DNA of 64,000 nucleotides from Rothia nasimurium (GTDB taxonomy: Bacteria; Actinomycetota; Actinomycetes; Actinomycetales; Micrococcaceae), in the NCBI RefSeq assembly GCF_928381705.1, contig NZ_CAKMSR010000001.1:1-64000 (forward strand), read 5' to 3'. The notes beneath the pieces are model-generated. The model worked only from the letters and a program-made list of their open reading frames with translations, did not search any database and was not told where the DNA came from. Below are positions 52,023-61,587 of the stretch, in pieces (the first letter of the stretch is position 1; each line of letters opens with the position of its first letter). Both the position numbers and the translations under genes were made by a program.

Positions 52023-52721
52023 GTGAACCGAGCAGACCTTAACAAAAAGACCACCGACATCTCCTCCATGTTCGATCAGGTAGCCGAGCGCTACGACCTG
52101 ATGAACGGCATCATGTCACTGGGCCAACACATCTACTGGCGTAAGCAGACCGTTGCTGCGGTCGACGCCCACCCCGGCCAGAAGGTGCTTGACGTCGCCG
52201 CCGGAACCGGCACCTCGTCCGAACCCTTCGCCGACGCCGGTGTTAAGGTCATCGCCGCCGACCTTTCCGAGGGCATGCTAGCGGTAGGACGCCGCCGCCG
52301 CCCCGACATCGAATTTGTGCAGGCAGACGTCACTGCCCTCCCCTTTGCCGACGAAGAGTTTGATGCCGTCACTATGAGCTACGGCCTGCGCAATGTCGCC
52401 GACTACCCCCAGGCCCTACGCGAGCTCTACCGAGTGACTAAGCCCGGCGGGCGAATCGTCATCAACGAATTCTCCACCCCCACCTTCGCCCCCTTCCGCG
52501 CCATCTATCGCAACTACATCATGAAGCTAATTCCGCCGGTTGCTCGCAAGGTCTCATCTAACCCCGAAAGCTACGAGTACCTGGCCGAGTCTATCCTGGC
52601 CTGGCCTGCCCAGGACGAGCTGGCCCGCCACTTCACCGAAGCCGGCTGGCAGGGGGTGCAGTACAAGAACCTCACCGGCGGCATCGTGGCCCTGCACCGT
52701 GCTTATAAGCCAGCGAAGTAA
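52023..52721 (+). CDS. menG: Demethylmenaquinone methyltransferase
   Basis: A 232-residue UbiE/MenG methyltransferase: MFDQVAERYDLMNGIMSLGQ, SAM motif I VLDVAAGTGTSSEPFA, the MenG-specific MSYGLRNVADYPQALRELYR and GGRIVINEFSTPTF. It makes the final methylation of menaquinone. GTG 52023 chosen (AGGCAGG directly upstream, or a leaderless start); residues encoded upstream are not family-like. Followed by polyprenyl synthase 60 nt downstream. Confidence 0.93.
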   Translation: MNRADLNKKTTDISSMFDQVAERYDLMNGIMSLGQHIYWRKQTVAAVDAHPGQKVLDVAAGTGTSSEPFADAGVKVIAADLSEGMLAVGRRRRPDIEFVQADVTALPFADEEFDAVTMSYGLRNVADYPQALRELYRVTKPGGRIVINEFSTPTFAPFRAIYRNYIMKLIPPVARKVSSNPESYEYLAESILAWPAQDELARHFTEAGWQGVQYKNLTGGIVALHRAYKPAK

Positions 52722-52727
52722 AACCGG

Positions 52728-52763
52728 TAGACTAGTGAGCAGCTTGCTGCGGCCCAGGGCCGC
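52728..52763 (+). promoter_or_regulatory. Promoter-like element and leader hairpin before polyprenyl synthase
   Basis: TAGACT (52728-52733) could act as a -10 just past the menG stop, and CTGCGGCCC/GGGCCGCAG (about 52746-52763) forms a leader hairpin ahead of the GAGGAAAT ribosome site. No clear -35. Confidence 0.35.
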
Positions 52764-52781
52764 AGACCCCACCGAGGAAAT

Positions 52782-53858
52782 GTGAAAGACACCGTGACTG
52801 AATCCACCAGCTCCCCTATGAGCGTTGAAGCGCTCATGCCCGAAGCTGACTTCAACCTGCCTAGGGGCTTTGAGCTCATTGCGCAGGACGCTGAACTCGG
52901 CCCCAAGATTCTTGAGGCCCTTTCTGAGGTTGAGCAGCGCCTAGAACGCGCCGTTGCCCAGACCAACCACCTGGCCGACGTAGCCTCCCGTCATCTGCTC
53001 TCCGCCGGTGGTAAGCGGGTACGCCCCCTGCTCACCCTACTGGCGGCAGAAGCCGGTGGCGGCATTAACGACCGCGTCATCGACGCTGCTGTTGTAGTTG
53101 AGCTGACCCACTTGGCCACCCTCTACCACGATGATGTTATGGACGATGCGCCCAAGCGCCGCGGAGTCGACACCGCCCAGAACATCTGGGGCAATTCAGT
53201 GGCCATTCTGACCGGTGACCTCATCTTCTCCCGAGCCTCCCTCATCGTTTCGGAGCTGGGTGGTCGTGCCCTGGCTGTTCAGGCGCAGACCTTTGAACGC
53301 CTGGTTTTAGGCCAGCTCTTTGAAACCACCGGCCCCGAGAAGAACGAAGATATTCTCAGCCACTACATCAAGGTCATCGAGGGTAAGACCGGCTCCCTGA
53401 TCGCAGCAGCTGGCTCCTACGGCACCATTTTGTCTAACTCGCCCGAAGCAACCGTGCAGATGCTAGCCCGCTACGGCGAGCTGGTAGGAGTTGCCTTCCA
53501 GCTGGCCGACGATGTCATCGATGTGACGAGTTCGGGAGCAGCGTCCGGCAAGACCCCCGGTACCGACCTGCGCGAAGGCGTGCCCACCCTGCCCACTATC
53601 CTGCTGGACCGGGCAGCTGCCACCGGCGACCTTGAGGCCCAGCACGTCCAGCAGCTCATTCGGGGCGACCTCACCAGCGACGAGGCCCTGGCAGAGGCCG
53701 TCGCAGCTCTCTCAGCTCACCCGGTCACCGCTGAGGCCTGGGAGATCGCCTACCAGTGGGCGGACGATGCCATCGCAGCAATCGAGCCCCTCCCCGATTC
53801 AGTGGTCAAGGAAGCCCTCAAATCCTTCGCTCACGCCGTCGTCCACCGCGACGCCTAG
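52782..53858 (+). CDS. Polyprenyl diphosphate synthase (heptaprenyl/octaprenyl type)
   Basis: A 358-residue all-helical trans-prenyltransferase: SAGGKRVRPLL, the first Asp-rich motif LYHDDVMDDAPKRRG, GKTGSLIAAA and the second Asp-rich motif FQLADDVIDVTSS with the GTDLREGVPTLP loop. It builds the side chain of menaquinone, consistent with menG upstream. Product length cannot be read safely; small residues before the first Asp motif favour a long chain. GTG 52782 behind GAGGAAAT. Confidence 0.92.
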   Translation: MKDTVTESTSSPMSVEALMPEADFNLPRGFELIAQDAELGPKILEALSEVEQRLERAVAQTNHLADVASRHLLSAGGKRVRPLLTLLAAEAGGGINDRVIDAAVVVELTHLATLYHDDVMDDAPKRRGVDTAQNIWGNSVAILTGDLIFSRASLIVSELGGRALAVQAQTFERLVLGQLFETTGPEKNEDILSHYIKVIEGKTGSLIAAAGSYGTILSNSPEATVQMLARYGELVGVAFQLADDVIDVTSSGAASGKTPGTDLREGVPTLPTILLDRAAATGDLEAQHVQQLIRGDLTSDEALAEAVAALSAHPVTAEAWEIAYQWADDAIAAIEPLPDSVVKEALKSFAHAVVHRDA

Positions 53859-53864
53859 CACCCT

Positions 53865-53896
53865 ATCCCGGCGGGACACCGCCGGGATATTTTTTG
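53865..53896 (+). terminator. Terminator of menG-polyprenyl synthase
   Basis: ATCCCGGCGG, loop GACA, CCGCCGGGAT, then ATTTTTT; 6 nt past the stop. Confidence 0.9.
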
Positions 53897-54000
53897 CCCA
53901 TTTTCCCATCCACTATTTGAGATTTATTTATCACTTGCTAGTCTGAACCCACATACTACAAAAGATTCATTCACACTTAGCCCTGCGGAGGACTACTCAC

Positions 54001-55617
54001 ATGAGTTCACAACCCACCTCAGCGCCCAAGAAACGAGAAGGCTTCTCAAGCCGCAAGGTCTTCATCTTTGCAGCAATCGGCTCAGCCGTTGGCCTCGGTA
54101 ACATCTGGCGCTTCCCCTACGTCGCCTACGATAACGGCGGCGGCGCCTTCATGATCCCTTACCTGGTCGCCCTGCTGACCGCGGGTCTGCCCTTCCTCTT
54201 CTTTGACTACGTCATCGGTCACCGCGCCCGCGCGTCCTCTCCCCTGGCCTTCCGCCGCCTGAACCGCAAAACCGAGTTTATCGGCTGGTGGCATATGGGC
54301 ATCAACTTCATCATCGCTATCTACTACGCAGCGATCCTCGCCTGGGCCGCCCGCTACTTCATCTACTCCTTCACCCATGCCTGGGGTGACGACCCGCAGA
54401 CCTTCTTCTTCGCGGACGTCCTGCAGCTGGCTGACCCGGTCGCTCTCACCTTCGACTTCGTGCCCGGCATCCTCTACCCCCTGATCGGTATCTGGGTACT
54501 GCTGGCCCTCATCATGTCCCTGGGCGTACAGAAGGGCGTGGGCCTGGCTAACGTCTTCTTCATCCCCGTGCTGGTCATCATGTTCCTGGTTATGGTCGGC
54601 TACTCCCTGACCCTGGACGGCGCAATGACCGGCCTCGATGCCCTCTTCACCCCCGACTGGGCCGCTCTAACCGAGCCCGGCGTCTGGGTTGCAGCCTACG
54701 GCCAGATTTTCTTCTCCCTGTCCATCGGCTTCGGCATCATGATTACCTATGCCTCCTACCTGAAGAACAAGACCAATCTGACCGGCTCCGGCGCGGTTGT
54801 GGGCTTCGCTAACTCCTCCTTCGAGCTGTTGGCCGGTATCGGCGTCTTCGCAGCCCTGGGCTTCATGGCAACCGCCGCTGGCACCCAGGTCTCCGAGGTC
54901 GCAACCTCAGGTATTGGCCTGGCCTTCATCGCCTTCCCCACCATCATCTCCCAGGCCCCCGGCGGCACCCTGATCGGTGTACTCTTCTTCGGCTCCCTGC
55001 TCTTTGCAGGCTTCACCTCCATGATCTCCATCGTTGAGGTAATCGTTGCCGGTGTTGAAGACAAGTTCAACCTGGGGCGCGTGCGCTCCACCCTGCTGGT
55101 GATTGCCCCCATCGCGGTGATCTCCACCCTGCTCATGGCCACCACCTCCGGCCTCTACGTGCTCGATATCCTCGACAACTTTGTCAACCAGTTCGGTATC
55201 CTGGCCGCAGGCCTGGTCTCCATCTTCGTGGTTGCCTACCTGCTGCGCGCCCTGCCGATCTTCCGCGACCACCTCAACGAGCGTTCGTCCTGGAAGATGG
55301 GCAAGCTCTGGATGATCCTGCTGGCAGGCGTCACCCCCCTCATCCTGGGCTACTCCCTGATCAACACCTTCATCGGCCTGATCAACGAACCCTACGAGGG
55401 CTACCCCGACCAGATGCTCAACATCTTCGGCTGGGGCATGGTCATCGCCCTGCTGATCGTAGCCATCATCATCTCCATGCTGCCCTGGTCTAAGACCTCC
55501 CGCGCAGCGCTGACTCCCCCGGCTCCCCCGATTGCCGGCGGCAAGGTCGTCCACGGCCACGTAGACACCACCGCCCAGTCGGCAGCCCAGTCAGCCACCG
55601 AAAAGGAAGGTGCCTAG
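54001..55617 (+). CDS. metP: Sodium-dependent amino-acid symporter, MetP-like (NSS family)
   Basis: A 538-residue, 12-helix NSS/SNF transporter with LeuT-fold motifs: IGSAVGLGNIWRFPYVAYDN (sodium and substrate sites in TM1) and GGGAFMIPYLVALLTAGLPF, then SIGFGIMITYASYLKNKTNL in TM6. MetP of Corynebacterium pairs with a small subunit to take up methionine and alanine; the same small gene follows here. Ribosome site GGAGG. Terminator after the small subunit. Confidence 0.9.
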   Translation: MSSQPTSAPKKREGFSSRKVFIFAAIGSAVGLGNIWRFPYVAYDNGGGAFMIPYLVALLTAGLPFLFFDYVIGHRARASSPLAFRRLNRKTEFIGWWHMGINFIIAIYYAAILAWAARYFIYSFTHAWGDDPQTFFFADVLQLADPVALTFDFVPGILYPLIGIWVLLALIMSLGVQKGVGLANVFFIPVLVIMFLVMVGYSLTLDGAMTGLDALFTPDWAALTEPGVWVAAYGQIFFSLSIGFGIMITYASYLKNKTNLTGSGAVVGFANSSFELLAGIGVFAALGFMATAAGTQVSEVATSGIGLAFIAFPTIISQAPGGTLIGVLFFGSLLFAGFTSMISIVEVIVAGVEDKFNLGRVRSTLLVIAPIAVISTLLMATTSGLYVLDILDNFVNQFGILAAGLVSIFVVAYLLRALPIFRDHLNERSSWKMGKLWMILLAGVTPLILGYSLINTFIGLINEPYEGYPDQMLNIFGWGMVIALLIVAIIISMLPWSKTSRAALTPPAPPIAGGKVVHGHVDTTAQSAAQSATEKEGA

Positions 55618-55618
55618 C

Positions 55619-55783
55619 ATGAGCTCCATCGCCATCGTTATGCTGATTGTCTCCATCGCCCTCATCTGGGGCGGCCTGGGCCTGGCCCTGGTTCACCTCT
55701 CCCGCAACCCCGACGAGTCGGGTAGCGAGGTAGAGACCGACGAGACCGCAGTTCCCTGGGCCACCGAAACCACCCAGAAGTAA
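55619..55783 (+). CDS. metS: MetS-type small subunit of the NSS transporter
   Basis: A 54-residue protein: one transmembrane helix (SIAIVMLIVSIALIWGGLGL) followed by a short acidic tail (DESGSEVETDE). It starts 2 nt after metP with GAAGGTGC as ribosome site and matches the size and layout of MetS, required for MetP function in Corynebacterium. Confidence 0.85.
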   Translation: MSSIAIVMLIVSIALIWGGLGLALVHLSRNPDESGSEVETDETAVPWATETTQK

Positions 55784-55800
55784 CCGGCCCTCCACAGAGA

Positions 55801-55836
55801 AAAGCCCCTCCACACGCAGGTGTGGAGGGGCTTTTT
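55801..55836. terminator. Bidirectional terminator between metPS and menD
   Basis: AAAGCCCCTCCACAC, loop GCAG, GTGTGGAGGGGCTTT followed by TT; converging genes on both sides. Confidence 0.9.
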
Positions 55837-55855
55837 CGTAACTAGTAAGAAGACC

Positions 55856-57583
55856 CTACGGCCGCACCACCCTGACGCTGATTCCGTTCTCGCCCCAGGC
55901 TGCTGCGAGTTCTTCGAGCTGGGCGGTGTGCGGGGTGGTGAAGAAGCGGCGGACGGCTGGGGCGAATTTCTCGTGTTGGGCTAGTTGGCCGTGTTCCAGG
56001 GTTGAGAAGATTCCGCCGCCCCGGTCGTCGTAGACCAGCACGTCGAGGTTGGGTTTGCGTTCGAGGGGGCCGATGTTGAGGGAGCCGGTGTCGTGTAGGA
56101 AGGTGAGGTCCCCGACGAGCACGCGTACCGGGCGGTTGAGGGCTAGGGAGATTCCGGACGCGGTGGCGATGGTGCCGTCGATGCCGGCTAGGCCGCGGTT
56201 GGCAAAGACCAGGGGTGAGGTTGCCAGGGAGGGGGCGATAAGGTCAAGGTCGCGGATGAGGTTGGATGAGCCCACCATCAGCACTGAGTCGTCCTCCAGG
56301 CAATGACGCCAGGTGGCTTCTGCCAGAGTGTAGCCTGCGGTGCGGTCGGCTGAGCTTGCCCCGGGTTGGGCGTTCGGGGTGTAGGTGCCTGCCCGGTAGT
56401 CAGCGACCTGTTGGTTCAGTTCCCGGGCTAGTTCTTGGCCGGCTTCGCTCCAGCTAGTCATCCAGTCATGGCCGTCCTCGGTGGTAGCTCCCTGGCCGGT
56501 GCCCGCAAAGTCAGCTAGCTCGGTCAGGGTTCCCACCTCGTGTAGGTCAAGGGCCCCGGGCTTATACCAGGGGGCAGATGAGGGAGCATAGAGGGCACGT
56601 TCTACCGCGGAGTTGGCCAGCAGGGTGGCAACGGGACGGGAGAGGGTGGGGTGACCGAAGATGACGGTTCGCTCAATCTGCCGCCCCAGGTCACCTGCTA
56701 GCACCTGCCGGTAGGCGGGCACGGCCAGAGGTGAGAAGCGGGCGTTCGATGAGGGTTCGGCAAGCAGGGGCAGTCCCTGCTGCTGGGCAAAGGCCTGGGC
56801 GATAGGCCCTGCCCCGTCACCGGCCACCACGACGGTACGGCGGGCGGTACCGGCGCCGTCCGTCCGCCAAGCCCCCTCGGTGGTGCCTGCGCGTAGCCAG
56901 CTAGCTGCGCTGGGGTCAGCCGGGGGTAGTGGGGTGGCAGGTGCCGGTGGGTTTTCGGCCAGCGAGCGCGCCCAGCGCTCTAGAATCTGCTGGTCTAGAG
57001 GGTTGGGGATAAACGGGGTGTCAAGGGCCAGGTTGATCTGGACGGGGCCCCGCGGGGTGCTTGCGGGGGCGTCCCAGTTGTCTGTTGAACGCCCGGTCAG
57101 AGCTGCGAGCGCTGCGTTGAGCTGGGCGCTCTGGGGGTCGGCTGGGTCGGCCGTGTAGTTTTCGAGGGTGCAGGACGCTCGGGTGTGGGCGGGAGCAATC
57201 ACTTGCTGGTCGGTGGTTTGGTTGGCCCCGGTACCCTGGAGCCGGGCAGGGCGGTCGGCTGAGAGCAGGGCCAGGGGGACGCCAGCGTGGTAGGCCTCCA
57301 TGAGGGCCGGGAGGCATTCGCCCACAGCGGTACCGCTGGTGGTGACCATGCCAACCGGCTGGCCACTGGCCTTGGCCAATCCCAAGGCGGTGAAGGCGGC
57401 ACTGCGCTCGTCGATACGCACGTGGGCCTCTAGTACCCCGGCCTGGTCCAGGGCTGCGAGGGCGTAGGCTAGGGGGGCTGAGCGTGAGCCCGGAGCGATG
57501 AGAACATGCCGCATTCCTGCCCGCACGAGGGTGTCGAGCACAGAAATTGCGGTCATAAAGGAGGTTGAGGGTGCATCAGTCAC
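55856..57583 (-). CDS. menD: SEPHCHC synthase (menaquinone)
   Basis: A 575-residue ThDP enzyme: APGSRSAPLAYALA and RIDERSAAFTALGLAKASGQ with the activating glutamate, VTTSGTAVGECLPALMEA, then ThDP-binding NRGLAGIDGTIATASGISLA and the metal site LVGDLTFLHDTGSLNI. It joins isochorismate and 2-oxoglutarate. It is probably followed in the pathway by MenC encoded upstream on the same strand; 57 nt separate the two genes. Confidence 0.95.
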   Translation of the reverse strand: MTDAPSTSFMTAISVLDTLVRAGMRHVLIAPGSRSAPLAYALAALDQAGVLEAHVRIDERSAAFTALGLAKASGQPVGMVTTSGTAVGECLPALMEAYHAGVPLALLSADRPARLQGTGANQTTDQQVIAPAHTRASCTLENYTADPADPQSAQLNAALAALTGRSTDNWDAPASTPRGPVQINLALDTPFIPNPLDQQILERWARSLAENPPAPATPLPPADPSAASWLRAGTTEGAWRTDGAGTARRTVVVAGDGAGPIAQAFAQQQGLPLLAEPSSNARFSPLAVPAYRQVLAGDLGRQIERTVIFGHPTLSRPVATLLANSAVERALYAPSSAPWYKPGALDLHEVGTLTELADFAGTGQGATTEDGHDWMTSWSEAGQELARELNQQVADYRAGTYTPNAQPGASSADRTAGYTLAEATWRHCLEDDSVLMVGSSNLIRDLDLIAPSLATSPLVFANRGLAGIDGTIATASGISLALNRPVRVLVGDLTFLHDTGSLNIGPLERKPNLDVLVYDDRGGGIFSTLEHGQLAQHEKFAPAVRRFFTTPHTAQLEELAAAWGENGISVRVVRP

Positions 57584-57640
57584 CCCACCAGTTTACTCGC
57601 TGCCCTCTTCGAGACTCGGCCGGGTTCTGCCGCTGCCCAG

Positions 57641-58672
57641 CTACCCCTGTTCAAGTAGGCGGTAGCAGGCTTCGATTCGGCGGTGCCACCAGGCGGTGCG
57701 TTCGGGGCTGGCAGCTACCTCTTTTAGCAGCCGAGGCTCGGGAGTGACATCCCGCAGGGGCAGCTCCCCGTCCCGGGCCACAAGGGGGTAGGCGGTGACG
57801 TCCTTGGCCATCAGTGATACCGTGCCCAGGCCGCACCCGTAGGGCAGCTGCGGCAGGGCGGCGGCCAGCGCTGCCCCGGTACGGATACCGACCGAACTTT
57901 CAAGGGCAGATGAAACAACCGCAGGCAGACCCGCCTGCTCTACGATGTGCAGGGCCCGCCTTACCCCGCCCAGGGGGGCGGCCTTAATAATGAGCACATC
58001 GGCAGCGCCCAGGCGGGCAACCCGCAGGGGGTCGTCAGCCTTACGGACGGCCTCATCGGCGGCAATCAGCAGGGGGTTACCGTGTGCCCGCAGCTCATCG
58101 CGCACCCGCGCCAGCCCCTCAATACCCGGGACCGGTTGCTCAGCATAGAGCAGGTCGTAGTCAGCTAGCTCGTTGAGGGCGCGGACGGCCTGGGCCTCGG
58201 TCCAGCCGCCGTTGGCATCAATCTTCAGGCGGGCGTCCGGGCAGGCGTCGCGCACCGCGGCTACCCGGGCTAGGTCTTGGGTTAGAGATTCTTCAAAAGG
58301 TAGCCCGGTTTCAGCCACCTTGATTTTGACTTCCCGCACCTGCCCCTCGTAGCGGCCCAGCACCGCCTCAACCTCGCTAGCGGCCACCGCAGGAACCGTA
58401 GCATTGAGGGAAATACTGGTGCGCAGCGGCTGCGGGTAGGGCAGCCAGGCCGCCTCGATGGCGCAGGCCAGCCAGGCGGACGCCTCTGCCGGCTCGTACT
58501 CGGTAAAAGCAGCAAATTCTCCCCAGCCAGCCGGGCCTTGAATCAGGGCGGTTTCGCGCAGGGTGACGCCGCGGAACTTCACCCGCATAGGCAGGGCTAC
58601 GATGCGGGTAGCGGCCAGGATTTCTTCGAGCGGGGGCAGGGCAAAGCCCAGGGGCAGGGAGCTAGCTGTCAT
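57641..58672 (-). CDS. menC: o-Succinylbenzoate synthase
   Basis: A 343-residue enolase-superfamily enzyme: REVKIKVAETG (KxK catalytic lysine), RLKIDANGGWTEAQA (metal Asp), YAEQPVPGIEGL (Glu), IAADEAVRK (Asp) and VLIIKAAPLGGVRRAL (second Lys). It dehydrates SHCHC to o-succinylbenzoate. ATG 58672 follows GAAGG; a longer in-frame start is unsupported. Forms an operon with menD. Confidence 0.94.
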   Translation of the reverse strand: MTASSLPLGFALPPLEEILAATRIVALPMRVKFRGVTLRETALIQGPAGWGEFAAFTEYEPAEASAWLACAIEAAWLPYPQPLRTSISLNATVPAVAASEVEAVLGRYEGQVREVKIKVAETGLPFEESLTQDLARVAAVRDACPDARLKIDANGGWTEAQAVRALNELADYDLLYAEQPVPGIEGLARVRDELRAHGNPLLIAADEAVRKADDPLRVARLGAADVLIIKAAPLGGVRRALHIVEQAGLPAVVSSALESSVGIRTGAALAAALPQLPYGCGLGTVSLMAKDVTAYPLVARDGELPLRDVTPEPRLLKEVAASPERTAWWHRRIEACYRLLEQG

Positions 58673-58890
58673 ACCTTCTAATCTACTCTTTCGCCGCTTC
58701 TGCGGGGCTGTGTGCAGGTGCTCGCGCAACATTAGGGGTTCTCTCAGGAAAGTCCCATGTGAGTTTGTCACAATAGCAGTGCAGGCTGAGCCTGTTAGCT
58801 CTTAGCAGGGTCTAGGGCTGAAATAGCAGGTACAGCTTGGTAGGCTCGTTGAGGTGTCTACACGCAGCAGAAAGGTCTTTGGCGATAACT

Positions 58891-60363
58891 GTGAGTTTTG
58901 AGAAGCGCGATTCTAACGCTGTTTCTGGCACACCCGACGATGCCACCGAGGTGCTAACGCCCCAGACCTATACCGACCGCACGGTTGCCCTGCCGACCAG
59001 CCCCGGTGACGACGCCACCGAGGTGCTTCCCGCTTCACGGGCACGGGCTACTTTTACAGATGATGACGCCACCGTGGTACTCCCTGCCGCGCCTTCTGCT
59101 CCCCAGGGCGAGGCCATCAAAGCTAAGCTCCAGGCCGGTACCGCCAGTGGCCTGGCGGCAGCTAAAACCGGTTTTGCCGCCGCGCAAGCAGCGGCCCAGG
59201 AGGCAGCGCACCGGGTCAAAAAGGAACGTGCCGCACGCGCAGCGAGCAAGGCCCGCGCCCAGGCGGCAGCCCCGCGTCCGGACGCCGTCAGCGCCCACCG
59301 GGCGCCGCAGGCTAGCTACAGGGCCCCTGCCACTGCTCCACAAGGACGGCCAGCCCCCGGCTACCCCGCCCAGAATTATCGAGCCCCGGGGCAGCAGGCT
59401 CCGGGCTACGGCCGAGCTCCCTACGGTAGCCAGGCCCACTCGGGTGAAGATTCCCCCTCGGGCCGGCTGCATATGCTCACTCCCTCGCATATTCGGCAGA
59501 CTCGCCCCTCGCTCTGGACGCTGATCCAGCACTTCTTTGCGGCAGGAACCCTCTTCTGCCTTCTGGTGGCAGCCTTTGTTTTCTTTATTACAACGCCAAC
59601 CGGCCAGGAGCTCGACGAGATTTCCTTCCAGGAGTTCTCCTACCAGTTCATGACCTACACCGAGCAGACCTCTACCCTGCTCGACTTCATCCCCACCGCC
59701 GCCGGTATTACCGCGGCTATCGGCATTCTCTTTGTGCTGCTGTGGAAGCACCGCTTTGTGCCTGCCCTGGTCGGCATCGCGATTGCTGCCGGGGCTAATC
59801 TGACGACCCAGCTACTGAAGAACTACATCATCGTCAAGCCCAATCTGGGTATTCAAGAAGCGCTGGGTAACTCGGCGCCCTCCGGCCATACCACCTTTGC
59901 TGCGGCTGCAGGTCTGGCCCTCTTCCTGGCCTCGCCCAAGCGCTTCCGCCCCACCGTGGCCCTGATCAGCATGGTCTTTACGGTAGCGGCCGGCTATTCC
60001 ACCGTGGTCAATGGCTGGCACCGCCCAGCCGATGTGGTCACAGCTATTCTGGTCACCGGCCTCTGGGGTGTGCTGGGGCTCGTGATTCTGCGTTTCATGC
60101 GCTCAGAAGAGCTTGATATGAGCGATACCCAGCGGTCGGGGCTGATTCTGGTTCCCCTGCTTTCTATCTCGGGGTTCTTCTCGGGTTTCTGCGCTCTGGC
60201 CCTCTACTGGGTCACCTACACTAACCCGATTCCCGGCTCTGCCTTTATGGCAGCAATCTGCATGATTGGGGCGGTAGCGGCCCTGACCACCAGCACCCAG
60301 GTCGCCCTGCTACGCCCCCAGAACAAGAAGCGCAGTGCCTACCGAAAGGTTTGGGCTTACTAA
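58891..60363 (+). CDS. PAP2-family phosphatase with disordered N-terminus and DDAT repeats
   Basis: A 490-residue protein. Residues 1-200 are disordered and rich in Ala, Gln, Pro and Tyr, with three similar motifs (DDATEVLTP, DDATEVLPA, DDATVVLPA). About six helices follow, with PAP2 motifs KNYIIVKPN, NSAPSGHTTFAAAAG and VVNGWHRPADVV. PAP2 enzymes dephosphorylate undecaprenyl diphosphate or phosphatidate outside the cell. The repeated Thr motifs look like kinase/FHA sites (inference). GTG 58891 is likely; TTG 58879 is an alternative. Confidence 0.85.
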   Translation: MSFEKRDSNAVSGTPDDATEVLTPQTYTDRTVALPTSPGDDATEVLPASRARATFTDDDATVVLPAAPSAPQGEAIKAKLQAGTASGLAAAKTGFAAAQAAAQEAAHRVKKERAARAASKARAQAAAPRPDAVSAHRAPQASYRAPATAPQGRPAPGYPAQNYRAPGQQAPGYGRAPYGSQAHSGEDSPSGRLHMLTPSHIRQTRPSLWTLIQHFFAAGTLFCLLVAAFVFFITTPTGQELDEISFQEFSYQFMTYTEQTSTLLDFIPTAAGITAAIGILFVLLWKHRFVPALVGIAIAAGANLTTQLLKNYIIVKPNLGIQEALGNSAPSGHTTFAAAAGLALFLASPKRFRPTVALISMVFTVAAGYSTVVNGWHRPADVVTAILVTGLWGVLGLVILRFMRSEELDMSDTQRSGLILVPLLSISGFFSGFCALALYWVTYTNPIPGSAFMAAICMIGAVAALTTSTQVALLRPQNKKRSAYRKVWAY

Positions 60364-60388
60364 TACAGACTGGATTCACTTTAAAGGC

Positions 60389-60427
60389 AAGAGCTACCCG
60401 GCATTTAGCTGGGTAGCTCTTTCTTTC
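60389..60427 (+). terminator. Terminator of the PAP2 gene
   Basis: AAGAGCTACCC (60389-60399) and GGGTAGCTCTT (60411-60421), loop 11 nt, followed by TCTTTC. Confidence 0.85.
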
Positions 60428-60465
60428 TATCGCCTAAGCTTCTGAGCAAAATGTGCGAGGGACTT

Positions 60466-61380
60466 CTAGCCCTGCCCAAGGGTAATGGGGCCGGTCAGGC
60501 CGGAGGCAGCATCCCCCTCGAAGGTGACGGTCGAGAGCCCCTGCCCCTCAGCCTCACGGGCTTCAAGCTTCGTAAGGCGGTCAAGCAGTATGCGGGTGGA
60601 ACCGCCCGAGTAGGGCAGCTGGTACATAGATGCTGTGGTGGCTCCCTTAACCTCTTTCAGGGCGGAGTCGGCAATTTTCTGGACGGCGTCTTCCATGGTG
60701 TCTGCCATGCGCTCAATAAAGGAGCTTTCCACCGGGGTGCCGTGGCCGGGAACGAAGATACGGTAGCGGTCCAGCCCTGCCAGGGTTCGTAGGGTGCTGA
60801 CCCACAGTTCGGGGTAGGAGTCGTCGAAGGCGGGGTCTGAGCCCTGCTCGATGATGTCACCGGCGAACAGGACGTCGTCTACGCCTACCAGCACGTCACC
60901 GTCGGTGTGGGCCAGGCCCAGGTACATGAGGGTAACGGCCCGCTGGCCCAGTTCTACCCGGGTAAAGGCCGGACGGGTACCGTCGCCGGGCAAGAACCGG
61001 GTGGGTACAACAAGCTGGGTGTTGGGGCCAGCCTGGTGGGCCATCTCGGGTTCTAGCACCTCAACGTAAAGACGCTGGCGGTCGCCGTAGCTTTCGATAG
61101 CGCGGGCGGCGCGGGGGTGGGCCCAGATGTCGGTGACTCCGTCAGCTGCGAACACGGCGTTGCCCATGAAGCGGTCGAAGTGCGCGTGGGTATTGACCGC
61201 AACCAGAGGAAGCTCGGTGACCCGTCGCACAGCTCTCAGGATCTCGGCTCCCTGACGGGGCCCGGCGCCGGTATCAATCACCATAGCCTTCTCTGCGCCC
61301 ACGATCAGGCCGGAGTTAAGACGGTAGTTATCCGTTGAGATCTGATAGATACCATCGGCAATTTCAAGAGTTCTAGCCAT
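60466..61380 (-). CDS. MBL-fold hydrolase
   Basis: A 304-residue metallo-beta-lactamase-fold protein: AMVIDTGAGPRQ, the metal motif NTHAHFDRFMGN (HxHxD but Arg instead of the usual second His), LGLAHTDGDVLVGVDDVLFAGD and VPGHGTPVE. The replaced residue may leave one metal site; other ligands are present. The substrate is unknown; glyoxalase-II-like or general hydrolase is possible. Convergent with the PAP2 gene, divergent from gluQ. Confidence 0.8.
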   Translation of the reverse strand: MARTLEIADGIYQISTDNYRLNSGLIVGAEKAMVIDTGAGPRQGAEILRAVRRVTELPLVAVNTHAHFDRFMGNAVFAADGVTDIWAHPRAARAIESYGDRQRLYVEVLEPEMAHQAGPNTQLVVPTRFLPGDGTRPAFTRVELGQRAVTLMYLGLAHTDGDVLVGVDDVLFAGDIIEQGSDPAFDDSYPELWVSTLRTLAGLDRYRIFVPGHGTPVESSFIERMADTMEDAVQKIADSALKEVKGATTASMYQLPYSGGSTRILLDRLTKLEAREAEGQGLSTVTFEGDAASGLTGPITLGQG

Positions 61381-61587
61381 ACTCTCTAAGGTACTTGAAA
61401 TAAAAGGTGCCTACCGTGTTTACGAGTGGCTGGGCAGTTATTTCTCACCACACTGCCCTTCTTTAACGGTGTTACGCGGGTTGAGCGCAATCTTATGTCA
61501 TAAAAAGATGTATCACCTTAGCTAACCAGCTCATCAGGGCTAGCTGCCCTCAGCCCGCTTGCTTCCCCTGGGCACTAGACTAGTGGG

